Shown: positions 17,700 through 26,819 of the stretch, piece after piece
How positions within the stretch are numbered: the first letter of the stretch is position 1
Layout: the number at the start of each line of letters is the position of its first letter
Assembly: GCF_030269665.1 (NCBI RefSeq)
Contig: NZ_BSTS01000024.1
Coordinates: 1-64,000 of the forward strand
DNA length: 64,000 nucleotides
DNA from: Actinomycetospora sp. NBRC 106375
GTDB lineage: Bacteria; Actinomycetota; Actinomycetes; Mycobacteriales; Pseudonocardiaceae
Direction of reading: 5' to 3'
The notes under the pieces: model-generated
The model's input: the letters and a program-made list of their open reading frames with translations, nothing else
Databases searched by the model: none
What the model was told of the DNA's origin: nothing
Made by a program: the position numbers and the translations under genes

Positions 17700-17812
17700 A
17701 GCGAGGGCTTCCCTCGCTGCGTGCCACGCAGCCAGGGCGTCCCTCGCTCCCCCCGGAACGCAGCGAAGGCGTCCCTCGCTCCCCCCGGGACGCGGCGAGG
17801 GCGTCCCTCGCT
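17700..17812 (+). repeat. Four hairpin-forming units at 30-32 bp spacing
   Basis: The core CCCTCGCT recurs at 17711, 17741, 17773 and 17805. Units 1 and 4 are near-perfect hairpins (AGCGAGGG-CTT-CCCTCGCT; GCGAGGG-CGT-CCCTCGC), and units 2 and 3 carry one or two changes in the left arm. The cluster fills most of the 206-base gap between the glpD stop (17834) and the DUF1772 start (17627), so it could also end glpD transcription. Confidence 0.75.
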
Positions 17813-17833
17813 CCGTCGGAGGAGCCCGGCGGG

Positions 17834-19621
17834 TCAGCCCGTGCCGAGCGCCGCGAGCCGCGGGGCGCGGGGATCCGGGGCGGCGACGCGCAGCTTGTCG
17901 GCCTCGATGTCGGTGTCGACGGCCTGCGAGTCGCGCTCGGCCTGGACGCGTTCGACGTACGAGCGCACCTCGAGGTCGCGCTGCTCGTCGGTCCAGCCCA
18001 GCAGGTCGGCCATCTGCGCGCCGACCGCCTCGGCCGAGTCGACGCCGCGGTGGGCGTACTCGATCGAGATGCGGGTGCGCCGGGTGAGCACGTCGTCGAT
18101 GTGCAGCGCGCCCTCGTAGGCCACGGCGTAGGCGATCTCGACCCGCAGGTAGTCCGGCGAGGCCGGCACGGGCTCGAGCAGCGAGGGGTCCTCGTCGGCC
18201 ATCGACAGCAGGCCGTGCAGCAGCGAGCCGTAGCGGTCGAGCAGGTGGCGCACGCGGTGCGGGTGCAGCCCGTGGCGCTGCCCGAGGTTCTCGGCCTGGT
18301 TGACCAGGGCGAAGTAGCCGTCGGCGCCGATGAGCGGCACCCGATCGGTGACCGACGGGGCCACGCGGGTCGGGATGTCCTCGGCCGCCGCGTCGATCGC
18401 GTCGGCCGCCATCACGCGGTACGTCGTGTACTTGCCGCCGGCGATGGCGACGAGTCCCGGCATCACGCGGGACACCGCGTGCTCGCGCGACAGCTTCGAG
18501 GTCTCCTCGCTCTCGCCCGCCAGCAGCGGGCGCAGCCCGGCGTAGACGCCCTCGATGTCGTCGTGGGACAGCGGCGTCACCAGCACCGAGTTCACGTGCT
18601 CGAGCAGGTAGTCCAGGTCCTTGCGGGTGGCCGCCGGGTGCGCGAGGTCGAGGTTCCAGTCGGTGTCGGTGGTGCCGACGATCCAGTGGTTGCGCCACGG
18701 GATCACGAACAGCACGGACTTCTCGGTGCGCAGGATCATCCCGGTGTCGGAGGGGATCTTGTCGCGGGCGACGAGGAAGTGCACGCCCTTCGACGCCTTG
18801 ACCCGGAAGCGGCCCCGCGTGCCCGCGGCGTGCTGCATCTGGTCGGTCCAGACGCCCGTGCAGTTGACCACCACCGAGGCGCGCACCTCGGTCTCGCGAC
18901 CGGTCTCGACGTCGCGGATGCGCACGCCGGCGACGCGGTCGACCTCGTGGAGGAAGTCGACGACCTGGGTGGAGGTCCGCACGAGGGCGCCGTACTGGGC
19001 CGCCGTGCGGCCGACCATCATCGTGTGGCGCGCGTCGTCGGCCTGCGCGTCGTAGTACCGGATCGCCCCGACGAGCGCGCTGCGCTTGAGGGCCGGCGCC
19101 ATCCGCAGCGCCCCGGAGCGGGTCAGCTGCTTCTGGTGGGGCAGCGAGCTCTTGCCGCCCATCGTGTCGTAGAGCGTCACGCCCGCGGTGACGTACGGGC
19201 GCTCCCAGTGCTTGGTCAGCGGGTAGAGGAAGCTGACCGGCTTGACCAGGTGCGGGGCGAGCCGCGTCAGGTTGAGCTCGCGCTCGCGCAGCGCCTCGCG
19301 CACCAGGCCGAAGTCCAGCTGTTCGAGGTAGCGCAGCCCGCCGTGGAAGAGCTTCGACGAGCGGCTCGAGGTGCCCGACGCCAGGTCGCGCGCCTCGATC
19401 AGGGCCACCTTGAGCCCGCGGGTCGCCGCGTCGAGCGCCGCGCCGGTGCCTACGACACCGCCCCCGACGACGACCACGTCGAACTTCTCGGAGCCCAACC
19501 GCTCCCACGACTCCTCGCGGGTGGCCGGCCCGAGCCGCGCCGGCTCCACCGACGCGTCCAGCGACTCGGCCTCCGCACCGGCGGCCGTCCCGTCACCCCG
19601 TGCGCCTCGTCCCGTGCCCAC
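17834..19621 (-). CDS. glpD: Glycerol-3-phosphate dehydrogenase, FAD-dependent
   Basis: A 595-residue flavoenzyme that oxidises glycerol 3-phosphate to dihydroxyacetone phosphate at the membrane, passing electrons to quinone. After a ~40-residue N-terminal extension comes the FAD-binding VVVVGGGVVGTGAALDAATRG, then the family signatures SSRSSKLFHGGLRYLE, IPWRNHWIVGTTDTDW and IAGGKYTTYR, with a C-terminal helical domain. The GTG at 19621 has a good ribosome binding site (GAGAGGGG, six bases away). It is divergent from glpF-glpK, so the three form a glycerol utilisation locus around the 340-base gap 19622-19961. Confidence 0.95.
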   Translation of the reverse strand: MGTGRGARGDGTAAGAEAESLDASVEPARLGPATREESWERLGSEKFDVVVVGGGVVGTGAALDAATRGLKVALIEARDLASGTSSRSSKLFHGGLRYLEQLDFGLVREALRERELNLTRLAPHLVKPVSFLYPLTKHWERPYVTAGVTLYDTMGGKSSLPHQKQLTRSGALRMAPALKRSALVGAIRYYDAQADDARHTMMVGRTAAQYGALVRTSTQVVDFLHEVDRVAGVRIRDVETGRETEVRASVVVNCTGVWTDQMQHAAGTRGRFRVKASKGVHFLVARDKIPSDTGMILRTEKSVLFVIPWRNHWIVGTTDTDWNLDLAHPAATRKDLDYLLEHVNSVLVTPLSHDDIEGVYAGLRPLLAGESEETSKLSREHAVSRVMPGLVAIAGGKYTTYRVMAADAIDAAAEDIPTRVAPSVTDRVPLIGADGYFALVNQAENLGQRHGLHPHRVRHLLDRYGSLLHGLLSMADEDPSLLEPVPASPDYLRVEIAYAVAYEGALHIDDVLTRRTRISIEYAHRGVDSAEAVGAQMADLLGWTDEQRDLEVRSYVERVQAERDSQAVDTDIEADKLRVAAPDPRAPRLAALGTG

Positions 19622-19961
19622 GTGCGACCCCTCTCGTCCGTCGTCGTTTCTCGGGAGGCCCAGGTCCGCCGTAGCGCCGTCACGTCGCACGGCACGGCCG
19701 GCTCCACCGACGAAGTCCCCGCGCACCACGCTAACCCGGCGTCCAAGGCCCTCGGCAGCCGTGCACGCGGTGCAGCCGTCTGCTCCGTTTCGGGCTCCGG
19801 GTGCCCCCTCACACGTCTCTCCACCCCCGAGATCCCCAGAAGCGTGGACACACGGTGAGCACCGCCACTACCGTCGCCGATCGCGAGCGCACCTTCTGAT
19901 CGCGCCATCGGTACGGGGGGTCGTCGCAGGCAGGACCGGGTCGCCGTCGACAGGAGTCCTC
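19622..19961. other. Divergent control region between glpD and glpFK
   Basis: 340 bases without a gene. Promoters for both directions must lie here. The direct repeat GATCGCG occurs at 19879 and 19897, close to the glpF side, and the glpF ribosome binding site AGGAG is at 19953. I see no clear operator that I can assign to a known glycerol regulator, and no regulator gene lies next to the locus. Confidence 0.5.
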
Positions 19962-20684
19962 GTGGGCGCTGGAAGCATCATTCTCTCGGAGTTCCTCGGC
20001 ACCATGGTGCTGCTCCTCTTCGGTTGCGGTGTCGTGGCCAACGTGCTGCTGACCCGCACCAACGCCGACGGGGACACGGCATCGTGGGTGCTGATCACGT
20101 TCGGCTGGGGGTTCGGCGTGTTCGCCGGCGCCAGCATCGCGGACGCGTCGGGCGGCGCGATCAACCCCGCCGTCACGCTGGCGAGCGCGATCAACGGCGG
20201 CACACCGTGGTCGCAGGTGCCCTTCTACCTCATCGGCCAGTTCCTGGGCGCCTTCGTCGGCGCCGTCCTTGCGTGGCTCGTCTACAAGCTGCAGTTCGAC
20301 CACAACGAGGACAACTCCGGCACGCTGAACATCTTCTCGACCAACCCGCCGATCAAGAAGCCGGCGTGGAACTTCGTCACCGAGCTCATCGCGACGTTCG
20401 CCCTGGTGCTGTTCCTGCTGGTCAACCCGTACGGCAGCAGCCCCGCGATCTACGCGGGTGCGGCCGCAGTGGTCATGGGCATCGGCCAGGCGCTCGGTGG
20501 GTCGACCGGCTACGCCATCAACCCCGCCCGTGACCTCGGGCCGCGCATCGCGTACGCCGTGCTGCCGATCCGCGGCAAGGGCAAGGCCGACTGGGGCTAC
20601 TCCTGGGTGCCCGTCGTGGCCCCGCTGGTCGGGGCGACGCTCGCGGCGCTCGTCGCGCTCGTCGCACCCGTCAAGACGGGCTGA
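19962..20684 (+). CDS. glpF: Glycerol uptake facilitator (aquaporin family)
   Basis: A 240-residue MIP-family channel with six membrane helices and two half-helices. Both NPA boxes are present: GGAINPAV near residue 66 and YAINPARDLGPR near residue 186. The Asp after the second NPA box is characteristic of glycerol-conducting aquaglyceroporins. It lets glycerol diffuse in for phosphorylation by GlpK, encoded 48 bases downstream. The GTG start is set by AGGAG seven bases upstream; a much longer frame upstream is antisense to glpD. Confidence 0.93.
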   Translation: MGAGSIILSEFLGTMVLLLFGCGVVANVLLTRTNADGDTASWVLITFGWGFGVFAGASIADASGGAINPAVTLASAINGGTPWSQVPFYLIGQFLGAFVGAVLAWLVYKLQFDHNEDNSGTLNIFSTNPPIKKPAWNFVTELIATFALVLFLLVNPYGSSPAIYAGAAAVVMGIGQALGGSTGYAINPARDLGPRIAYAVLPIRGKGKADWGYSWVPVVAPLVGATLAALVALVAPVKTG

Positions 20685-20732
20685 CGCCCGCCCGCACGTT
20701 CCCACCCGAGACTCGCAGCTTGGAGCAGCCGC

Positions 20733-22235
20733 ATGACGCAGTACGTCGCCGCGATCGACCAGGGCACGACGTCGACCCGGTGCATGATCTTCGACCACTC
20801 GGGCCGGGTCGTCGCGGTCGACCAGCTCGAGCACCAGCAGATCTTCCCGCGCGCCGGGTGGGTGGAGCACGACGCCGCGGAGATCTGGGGCAACACCCGA
20901 CAGGTGTGCGGCGGTGCGCTGGCGCGGGCCGACATCAACGCCGACCAGATCGCGGCGGTCGGGATCACCAACCAGCGCGAGACGACCGTCATCTGGGACA
21001 AGGCGACCGGCGAGCCGATCCACAACGCCATCGTCTGGCAGGACACCCGCACCCAGGCCATCTGCGACGAGCTCGGCAACCTCGGCGGCGGCGCCGAGCG
21101 CTACCGTGCCAAGACCGGGCTGCCCCTGGCCACCTACTTCGCCGGCCCGAAGGCCCGCTGGATCCTCGACAACGTCGAGGGTGCCCGGGAGCGGGCGGAG
21201 CGCGGGGAGCTCGCGTTCGGGACGATGGACACCTGGGTGCTCTGGAACGCCACCGGCGGCAACGAGGGCGGGCTCCACGTCACCGATCCGACCAACGCGT
21301 CGCGGACCCTGCTGATGAACATCGACACTCTCGAGTGGGACCCGCAGCTCTGCGAGGAGATCGGGGTCCCGATGGCGATGCTGCCGGAGATCCGGTCGTC
21401 GTCGGAGAACTACGGCCCGATCCGCGCGCGGGGCACGTTCGCCGACGTCCCGGTGGCCGGCATCCTCGGCGACCAGCAGGCAGCGACGTTCGGCCAGGCC
21501 TGCCTGTCGGTCGGCGAGGCCAAGAACACCTACGGCACCGGCAACTTCGTGCTGCTCAACACCGGCACGGAGAAGGTCGAGTCGAAGAACGGCCTGCTCA
21601 CGACAGTCTGCTACAAGATCGGCGACGCGCCGCAGGTCTACGCGCTCGAGGGCTCGATCGCCGTCACCGGCTCGCTGGTGCAGTGGATGCGCGACAACCT
21701 CGGGATCATCAGCTCGGCGCCCGAGATCGAAGAGCTCGCCAAGTCGGTCGACGACAACGGCGGCGCCTACTTCGTGCCCGCGTTCTCCGGCCTGTTCGCC
21801 CCGTACTGGCGCGCCGACGCCCGGGGCGTGATCGTCGGCCTGACCCGCTACGTCAACAAGGGCCACCTCGCCCGCGCGGTGCTCGAGGCCACGGCGTTCC
21901 AGACCCGCGAGGTCATCGACGCCATGAACGCCGACTCCGGCGTCCCGCTGACCACGCTCAAGGTCGACGGCGGCATGGTCGGCAACGAGGTCCTCATGCA
22001 GTTCCAGGCCGACCTGCTCGGCGTGGACGTCGTGCGGCCCGTGGTCGCGGAGACCACGGCGCTGGGCGCCGCCTACGCCGCCGGGCTCGCCGTCGGCTTC
22101 TGGGACTCCGAGCAGGACATCCGCGACAACTGGGCGCAGGACAAGGTCTGGACCGCCTCGATGGACCCGAAGGCCCGCGACGAGACCTACGCCGAGTGGA
22201 AGAAGGCGGTCACCCGCACCTTCGACTGGGCCTAG
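20733..22235 (+). CDS. glpK: Glycerol kinase
   Basis: A 500-residue FGGY-family kinase that converts glycerol to glycerol 3-phosphate with ATP. Characteristic segments are [13 protein letters not shown] at the N-terminus, [31 protein letters not shown] (~residues 245-257) and [18 protein letters not shown] near the C-terminus. The product feeds GlpD. The ATG is preceded by TTGGAG. It shares a transcript with glpF in all likelihood and ends at a hairpin (22248-22278). Confidence 0.97.
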   Translation: MTQYVAAIDQGTTSTRCMIFDHSGRVVAVDQLEHQQIFPRAGWVEHDAAEIWGNTRQVCGGALARADINADQIAAVGITNQRETTVIWDKATGEPIHNAIVWQDTRTQAICDELGNLGGGAERYRAKTGLPLATYFAGPKARWILDNVEGARERAERGELAFGTMDTWVLWNATGGNEGGLHVTDPTNASRTLLMNIDTLEWDPQLCEEIGVPMAMLPEIRSSSENYGPIRARGTFADVPVAGILGDQQAATFGQACLSVGEAKNTYGTGNFVLLNTGTEKVESKNGLLTTVCYKIGDAPQVYALEGSIAVTGSLVQWMRDNLGIISSAPEIEELAKSVDDNGGAYFVPAFSGLFAPYWRADARGVIVGLTRYVNKGHLARAVLEATAFQTREVIDAMNADSGVPLTTLKVDGGMVGNEVLMQFQADLLGVDVVRPVVAETTALGAAYAAGLAVGFWDSEQDIRDNWAQDKVWTASMDPKARDETYAEWKKAVTRTFDWA

Positions 22236-22247
22236 ATCCCGGCCCTG

Positions 22248-22278
22248 GGCGCCGGGGAGCCCCGCGTTCCCCGACGCC
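22248..22278. terminator. Hairpin between convergent glpK and NTF2-like gene
   Basis: GGCGCCGGGGA (22248-22258) pairs with TCCCCGACGCC (22268-22278) over 11 bases with one mismatch and a 9-base loop. It starts 13 bases after the glpK stop. No T-run follows, as is usual in high-GC actinobacteria. Confidence 0.5.
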
Positions 22279-22301
22279 GGGTCCTCTCCCGGCCCTCCCG
22301 G

Positions 22302-22748
22302 TCAGGCCTTCGTGGTGTCCTCGCCCCGCGTGGCGGCGAGGAGCTTGGCCGTGTCCAGGAAGTGGCGGATGGCGACGATCTTCCCATCGCCGTCGAAGGT
22401 CCACAGGTGCAGCTGCTCGTCCCGGTAGCGCCCGCCGCTGGGCAGCGTGTACTCGAGCGCGACGCGGGCCACCACGCGGTCGCCGTCGGCGATCACGTCG
22501 CGCACGTCGAGCTGGTGGAACGTGTTGGCGCCCATCGCCTCGAAGAAGCCGCCGAGCTCGCCCTTGCCGTGGAACGGCCGGTAGAACGCGGGCCCGCCCG
22601 CGCGCTGGGCGAAGTTGTCCTCCCACTCGGACTCCCAGCGCACGTCGTCGGCGATGAGGTCCATGAGGGTCGGGATGTCGCCGGACCCGAAGGCGCGGTA
22701 GATCGCGGCGGCGGTCTCGGCGTTGGTGCTGGTGGTGCTGGCAGTCAT
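22302..22748 (-). CDS. NTF2-like / SnoaL-like family protein
   Basis: A 148-residue single-domain alpha+beta cone protein (AAAIYRAFGSGDIPTLMDLI, then the DVRWE strand and an LHLWTFDGDGKIVAIRHFLD C-terminal strand). Such proteins act as small-molecule isomerases, cyclases or binding proteins; no catalytic assignment is possible here. The ATG is preceded by GGGGAGGACCGTC. It is divergent from the giant BTAD regulator, and the repeats at 22854-22892 lie between them, so it is a candidate target of that regulator. Confidence 0.82.
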   Translation of the reverse strand: MTASTTSTNAETAAAIYRAFGSGDIPTLMDLIADDVRWESEWEDNFAQRAGGPAFYRPFHGKGELGGFFEAMGANTFHQLDVRDVIADGDRVVARVALEYTLPSGGRYRDEQLHLWTFDGDGKIVAIRHFLDTAKLLAATRGEDTTKA

Positions 22749-22853
22749 GACGGTCCTCCCCGGTCGGTGCTGTGATCGGCCTCCGGCGCGGCAGCTCCGC
22801 TGCGCTGCGTGCCGCAGCCACGGATCACTGTCGGCGACGACGTTGTCCGCGAG

Positions 22854-22892
22854 GTCACCCGTCTGTCACTCGGACCTCACAACGATCGTCAC
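22854..22892 (+). promoter_or_regulatory. Four direct repeats at 11-12 bp spacing: candidate SARP-type operator
   Basis: TCAC occurs at 22855, 22866, 22877 and 22889 (steps 11, 11, 12), each preceded by G or C. A TANNNT box, TACTCT, follows at 22900-22905, seven bases after the last repeat, and the third and fourth repeats cover the expected -35 position. SARP regulators bind heptamer repeats at 11-bp steps in just this geometry. The downstream gene encodes a SARP-like BTAD regulator, so autoregulation is the simplest reading. Confidence 0.55.
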
Positions 22893-22952
22893 AGCGCGCT
22901 ACTCTCGGCGCGGAGCGGGTGCCGGTGGGCCCGGTCCGGGGGGTTGTCGCCG

Positions 22953-25900
22953 ATGGAGCTGCGGATCCTGGGCCCGCTCGAGGCCGTGGACGCACAGGGA
23001 GCGCCGGTCGATCTGGGCGGCGTGCGGGAGCGCACGCTCCTGGCCGTGCTGCTGGTGGCCCGCGGGCGGGTCGTGGCCGCCCCGCGGCTCGCCGACGAGC
23101 TGTGGGGCGACCACCCGCCGGCCGGCGCGGCCCACGCGCTGCGCGTCCACGTCTCGCGGCTGCGCCGGTGCCTGCGGGCCGGCGGCGCCGACGGCGCCCT
23201 GGTGACGCGGACACCGGGCTACCTCCTCGCGCTCCCCCGCCCGTGCAGCGACGCCGACCGCTTCGACGACCTCGTCGCCCGGGCCCGCGCGGACGACGAT
23301 CGCCCGGCCGCCGCCGCGCTCCTGCGCGAGGCGCTCGGGCTGTGGCGGGGCCCGGTGCTCGGCGACCTCCCGGCCGCCGCCGAGGCCCCGGCGCTGCGGG
23401 CCGAGGCCGACCGCCTGGAGGAGGCGCGCCTGGCCGCGCTGGAGGACCGGATCGACGCCGACCTCGCCTGCGGACGCCACCGGGAGCTCGCCGGCGAGCT
23501 CGACGCCCTGACCCGCGCGCACCCGCTGCGCGAACGCCTCTCCGGGCAGCGGATGCTCGCGCTCTACCGGGCGGGACGGCAGGCCGAGGCCCTCGCCGCG
23601 GACGACGACCTGCGCCGGCGCCTCGGCGACGAGCTCGGGATCGACCCCGGCGCCGCCGTCACCGCGCTGCGCACCGCGATCCTGCGCCAGGATCCGGCCC
23701 TCGATGCGGCGCCCGGTACGAGCGATGCGGCTTTCCTGGCACGTGACGCCAGGATCGCCACATCCTCGCCGCCGCGACACGCCGAGGACGGCCAGGACGG
23801 CCAGGACGCCCGGCCCGCTCCCCCACCGCCGACCACGCCGAGCACGCCCCGCGCGCCGTCGCTGCTCACCGAGATGGGTCCGGTGTTCGTCGGCCGCGAC
23901 GACGAGCTCGCGCGGCTGCGCGAGGTGTGCCTCGGCGGCCACGCGCAGGGCCCGCGGCTGGTGCTGATCGCCGGCGAACCGGGGGTCGGCAAGACGCGCC
24001 TGGCCGCCGAGCTGGGCCGCGTGGTTGCGGCGCACGACGGGACCGTGCTCGCCGGCCGCTGCGACGAGGACCTCGCCGTGCCCTACCAGCCGTTCGTCGA
24101 GGCGCTGCGCGAACGGCTCGCACAGGGACCGGCCCGCGCCGGGGACCTGGGCCGGCTCGCCGGCGAGCTCGTCCGTCTCGTCCCCGAGATCGGGCGGGCG
24201 TTCCCCGACCTCCCGCCGCCGCTGCGCGCCGACCCCGAGACCGAGCGCTACCGCCTCTTCGAGGCCGTCGCCGCCTGGCTCGCGCACGCCGCGGCCGACC
24301 GGCCGGTGCTGCTGCTCCTCGACGACCTGCACTGGGCGACGACACCCACACTGCAGCTGCTGCGCCACCTCACGCGCGCGGCCGCGCCCGGCCTCGTCGT
24401 CGGGACCTACCGCGACACCGAGACCGCCCGGGACGACCCACTGGGCGCGCTGCTCGCCGACCTGCGCCGCCAGCCCGGCGTCGAGCGGGTGACGCTGCGG
24501 GGGCTCGACGCCGCGGCCGTCGCCGACCTGGTCGCCGCCGCCTCGGACGACGGCACCGACACCACCGAGACCACCGGCGCCACCACCGGCTCCACCGGCT
24601 CCACCGGCTCCACCGGCTCCACCGACATCGCCGACCTCGCCCGCACGGTCCACGCCGAGACCGAGGGCGTCCCGTTCTTCGTCCGGGAGCTCCTGCGCCA
24701 CCTCGCCGAGTCCGGGGCGCTCGACGACCGCACCGGCGGCTGGCGGCTCGAGGACGTCGGCCTGCCCGAGGGCGTGCGGGAGGTGATGGGCCGGCGCCTC
24801 TCCCGCCTGCACGCGGACACGCTCGGCGTCCTGCGCCTCGCCGCGGTCGTGGGACCGGAGTTCGACCCGGACCTCGTCCGCGACGCGGGCGGGCTCGGCG
24901 AGGAGACCGTGCTGGCCGCGCTCGACGAGGCCACCGCGGCCCGGCTGGTGATGGAGGGCGACGGGCTGCGCTACCGCTTCGCCCACACGCTGGTCCGCGC
25001 CACCCTCACCGACGACCTCACCGGTGCCCGGCGCGCCACGTGGCACCGCCGGATCGCCGAGGCCCTGGAGCGCCGCGGCGGCGCCGACACCCAGCTCGAG
25101 GCGCTGGCGCACCACTGGTCCCGCGCACCCGCCGACCCCGGGTCGCGGCGCCGCGCCGCGGGCTACGCCGCGCGTGCCGGCGAGCGCGCCGGGGCGCAGC
25201 TCGCCCACGACGAGGCGGTGCGCTCCCTGCGCGCAGCGGTCGACCTCCTGCCCGACGGGGACGAGGACGGGCGCGTGGCGCTGCTGGTGTCGCTCGGCGA
25301 GGCCCAGCGCCGCGCGGGACACGCCGCCCACCGCCAGACCCTGCTCGCCGCGGCCGGTCTCGCCCGGTCCCGCGGGGACGCCGACGGGCTCGCCCGCGCC
25401 GCGATCGCCAACAGCCCGGGCAGCAAGCCGTCGGTCTTCGGCGTCACCGACACCGACCGCGTGGCGATGCTCGAGGCGGCGGTCGCGATGGCCGGCGCGC
25501 GCGACAGCGCCGTGCGGGCGCGCCTGCTCGCCGTGCTCGCCCTCGAGCTGTTCCACGTCGGGGACCGCGACCGCCGCCTCGCCCTCTCCGACGAGGCGCT
25601 GGCGATCGCCCGCCGGCTCGGCGACCCGCGCACGCTCGGGCACGTGCTCGTCGCCCGGCCGTTCGCGATCGGCGGCCCGGACACGCTCGCCGCGCGCCTC
25701 GCCGACACCGCCGAGCTGCTCGACGTCGCCCGCCGCCTCGACGAGCCCGTGACGGTGCACCGCGCGTGGTGGCTGCGGTTCCGGGTGGCGGCCGAGGTCG
25801 GCGACGCCGCGGAGGCCGACCGCTGCCTCGACGCGCAGGACGCCCTGATGGCCGAGATCGGTCAGCCGACGCTGCGGTGGATGACCGGACTCCAGCACGT

Positions 25901-26519
25901 CGCCCGGCACCTGCGGCGCGGGGAGCTCGACGACGCGGACCGGCTCCTGCACGACGTCGCCGAGCGCGGGCGGGTGGCCGAGCAGGAGGACGCTCTGCTG
26001 TACCACGCCATCCAGCTGTTCGCGCTGCGTCGCGAGCAGGGCCGCGTCGGCGACGCCGAGGCGCTCGTGGCCCGGGTCGCGGCGGCGTCGCCGGAGCTCC
26101 CGGCGATCCACGCGGCGCTCGGTGTCCTGCACGCCGAGACCGGCCGGGACGACGAGGCCCGGCGGATCCTCGACGCGATCGCCGGCGACGACCTCGCGGC
26201 CCTGCCCGTCGAGGCCAGCACCATGGTCGCGTACCTGTTCTGCGCCGACCTGTGCGTCGCCCTCGGCGACCGCCGCCGCGCCGCGCAGCTGGTCGACCTG
26301 CTCGCTCCCCACGACGACCAGGTCGCCGTGTGGGCGGTCGGGCTCGGGACGGGCGCGGTCGCCGCCGCCCTCGGCCGGCTGACCGCCCTGCTCGGCGACA
26401 CCGCCGGCGCCGACGCCCACTTCGCGCGGGCGCTGGAGGTCGAGGCGCGGGCGGGCGCACCGAGCTGGTCGGTGCGCACCCGGCGCGACCGGGCCGCGCT
26501 GGTCAGCCGGGCCTGCTGA
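22953..26519 (+). CDS. Large BTAD-domain (SARP/AfsR-like) regulator with STAND ATPase
   Basis: A 1188-residue regulator. Residues 1-~95 are an OmpR-type winged helix (MELRILGPLEAVD, RERTLLAVLLVARG, LRVHVSRLRRCL), ~96-250 the BTAD helical domain, ~250-310 a low-complexity linker, and ~311 onward an AAA/STAND ATPase with Walker A GEPGVGKT (~338-345) and Walker B LLLLDDLHW, then TPR-like repeats. Such proteins switch on secondary-metabolite or stress genes after nucleotide-dependent assembly. The linker contains a 67-bp REP-like element (23716-23782) in frame, and TGS codon repeats lie at ~24585-24624. The ATG at 22953 follows a G-rich stretch. Confidence 0.9.
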   Translation: MELRILGPLEAVDAQGAPVDLGGVRERTLLAVLLVARGRVVAAPRLADELWGDHPPAGAAHALRVHVSRLRRCLRAGGADGALVTRTPGYLLALPRPCSDADRFDDLVARARADDDRPAAAALLREALGLWRGPVLGDLPAAAEAPALRAEADRLEEARLAALEDRIDADLACGRHRELAGELDALTRAHPLRERLSGQRMLALYRAGRQAEALAADDDLRRRLGDELGIDPGAAVTALRTAILRQDPALDAAPGTSDAAFLARDARIATSSPPRHAEDGQDGQDARPAPPPPTTPSTPRAPSLLTEMGPVFVGRDDELARLREVCLGGHAQGPRLVLIAGEPGVGKTRLAAELGRVVAAHDGTVLAGRCDEDLAVPYQPFVEALRERLAQGPARAGDLGRLAGELVRLVPEIGRAFPDLPPPLRADPETERYRLFEAVAAWLAHAAADRPVLLLLDDLHWATTPTLQLLRHLTRAAAPGLVVGTYRDTETARDDPLGALLADLRRQPGVERVTLRGLDAAAVADLVAAASDDGTDTTETTGATTGSTGSTGSTGSTDIADLARTVHAETEGVPFFVRELLRHLAESGALDDRTGGWRLEDVGLPEGVREVMGRRLSRLHADTLGVLRLAAVVGPEFDPDLVRDAGGLGEETVLAALDEATAARLVMEGDGLRYRFAHTLVRATLTDDLTGARRATWHRRIAEALERRGGADTQLEALAHHWSRAPADPGSRRRAAGYAARAGERAGAQLAHDEAVRSLRAAVDLLPDGDEDGRVALLVSLGEAQRRAGHAAHRQTLLAAAGLARSRGDADGLARAAIANSPGSKPSVFGVTDTDRVAMLEAAVAMAGARDSAVRARLLAVLALELFHVGDRDRRLALSDEALAIARRLGDPRTLGHVLVARPFAIGGPDTLAARLADTAELLDVARRLDEPVTVHRAWWLRFRVAAEVGDAAEADRCLDAQDALMAEIGQPTLRWMTGLQHVARHLRRGELDDADRLLHDVAERGRVAEQEDALLYHAIQLFALRREQGRVGDAEALVARVAAASPELPAIHAALGVLHAETGRDDEARRILDAIAGDDLAALPVEASTMVAYLFCADLCVALGDRRRAAQLVDLLAPHDDQVAVWAVGLGTGAVAAALGRLTALLGDTAGADAHFARALEVEARAGAPSWSVRTRRDRAALVSRAC
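23716..23782 (+). repeat. 67-bp REP-like element, copy A (inside a coding sequence)
   Basis: It matches the element at 54985-55051 over its full 67 bases without a gap, with six differences. Its core is an imperfect palindrome: ATGCGGCTTTCCTGGC and GCCAGGATCGCCACAT flank seven bases. The length is one base over 22 codons, yet the regulator frame stays open through it and it encodes part of the interdomain linker (GTSDAAFLARDARIATSSPP). Confidence 0.85.
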
Positions 26520-26819
26520 CGACGGGGCCTGCCGACGACGGACCTGTTGACGAAGAGCCGACGGGGTGAACCGGGGCCGCGGCGTCACCCGAGCGGCCGT
26601 TCCCGGCACTGCGGCACCGGGGCGCCGATGCGGGCACACCGCGCCGGCGCCCGCCGTCGGTGCCGGTCCGACCTCCGCGGTCCCGCCCTGGGGGGTTGGA
26701 CGGGAACGCGCTGTCGTCGGCGGCCGCTCGGGCGACGTCTCCCACTATCGGCGCCTCCACCGGGGCCTCGCCCCAGGCACAATCCCTAGTCGTGCCGGGG
26801 GTTGCTGGGGGGTGGGCAC
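26520..26819. other. 300-bp gap between two large regulators
   Basis: No gene is seen. Just after the stop there are three imperfect 15-bp repeats beginning GACGACGG, GACGACGG and GACGAAG. The sequence immediately before the next gene is G-rich (GGGGGTTGCTGGGGGGTGGG) and supplies its ribosome binding site. A promoter for the LuxR-type gene must lie here, but I cannot place it with confidence. Confidence 0.4.

Noticed and set aside
17700-17812. CRISPR-like array
   Set aside because: The repeating unit covers the whole period, with no unique spacers of constant length; the units are self-complementary hairpins.
19879-19903. GATCGCG direct repeat as a glycerol-regulator operator
   Set aside because: Only two short copies, 18 bp apart, and no regulator nearby; noted in the gap entry but not called as an operator.
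22899-26639. 1246-codon open frame on the minus strand
   Set aside because: It is antisense to the BTAD-ATPase regulator, which has clear domains. The minus-strand product is Gly/Arg/Val-rich without motifs, a usual by-product of GC-rich third positions.
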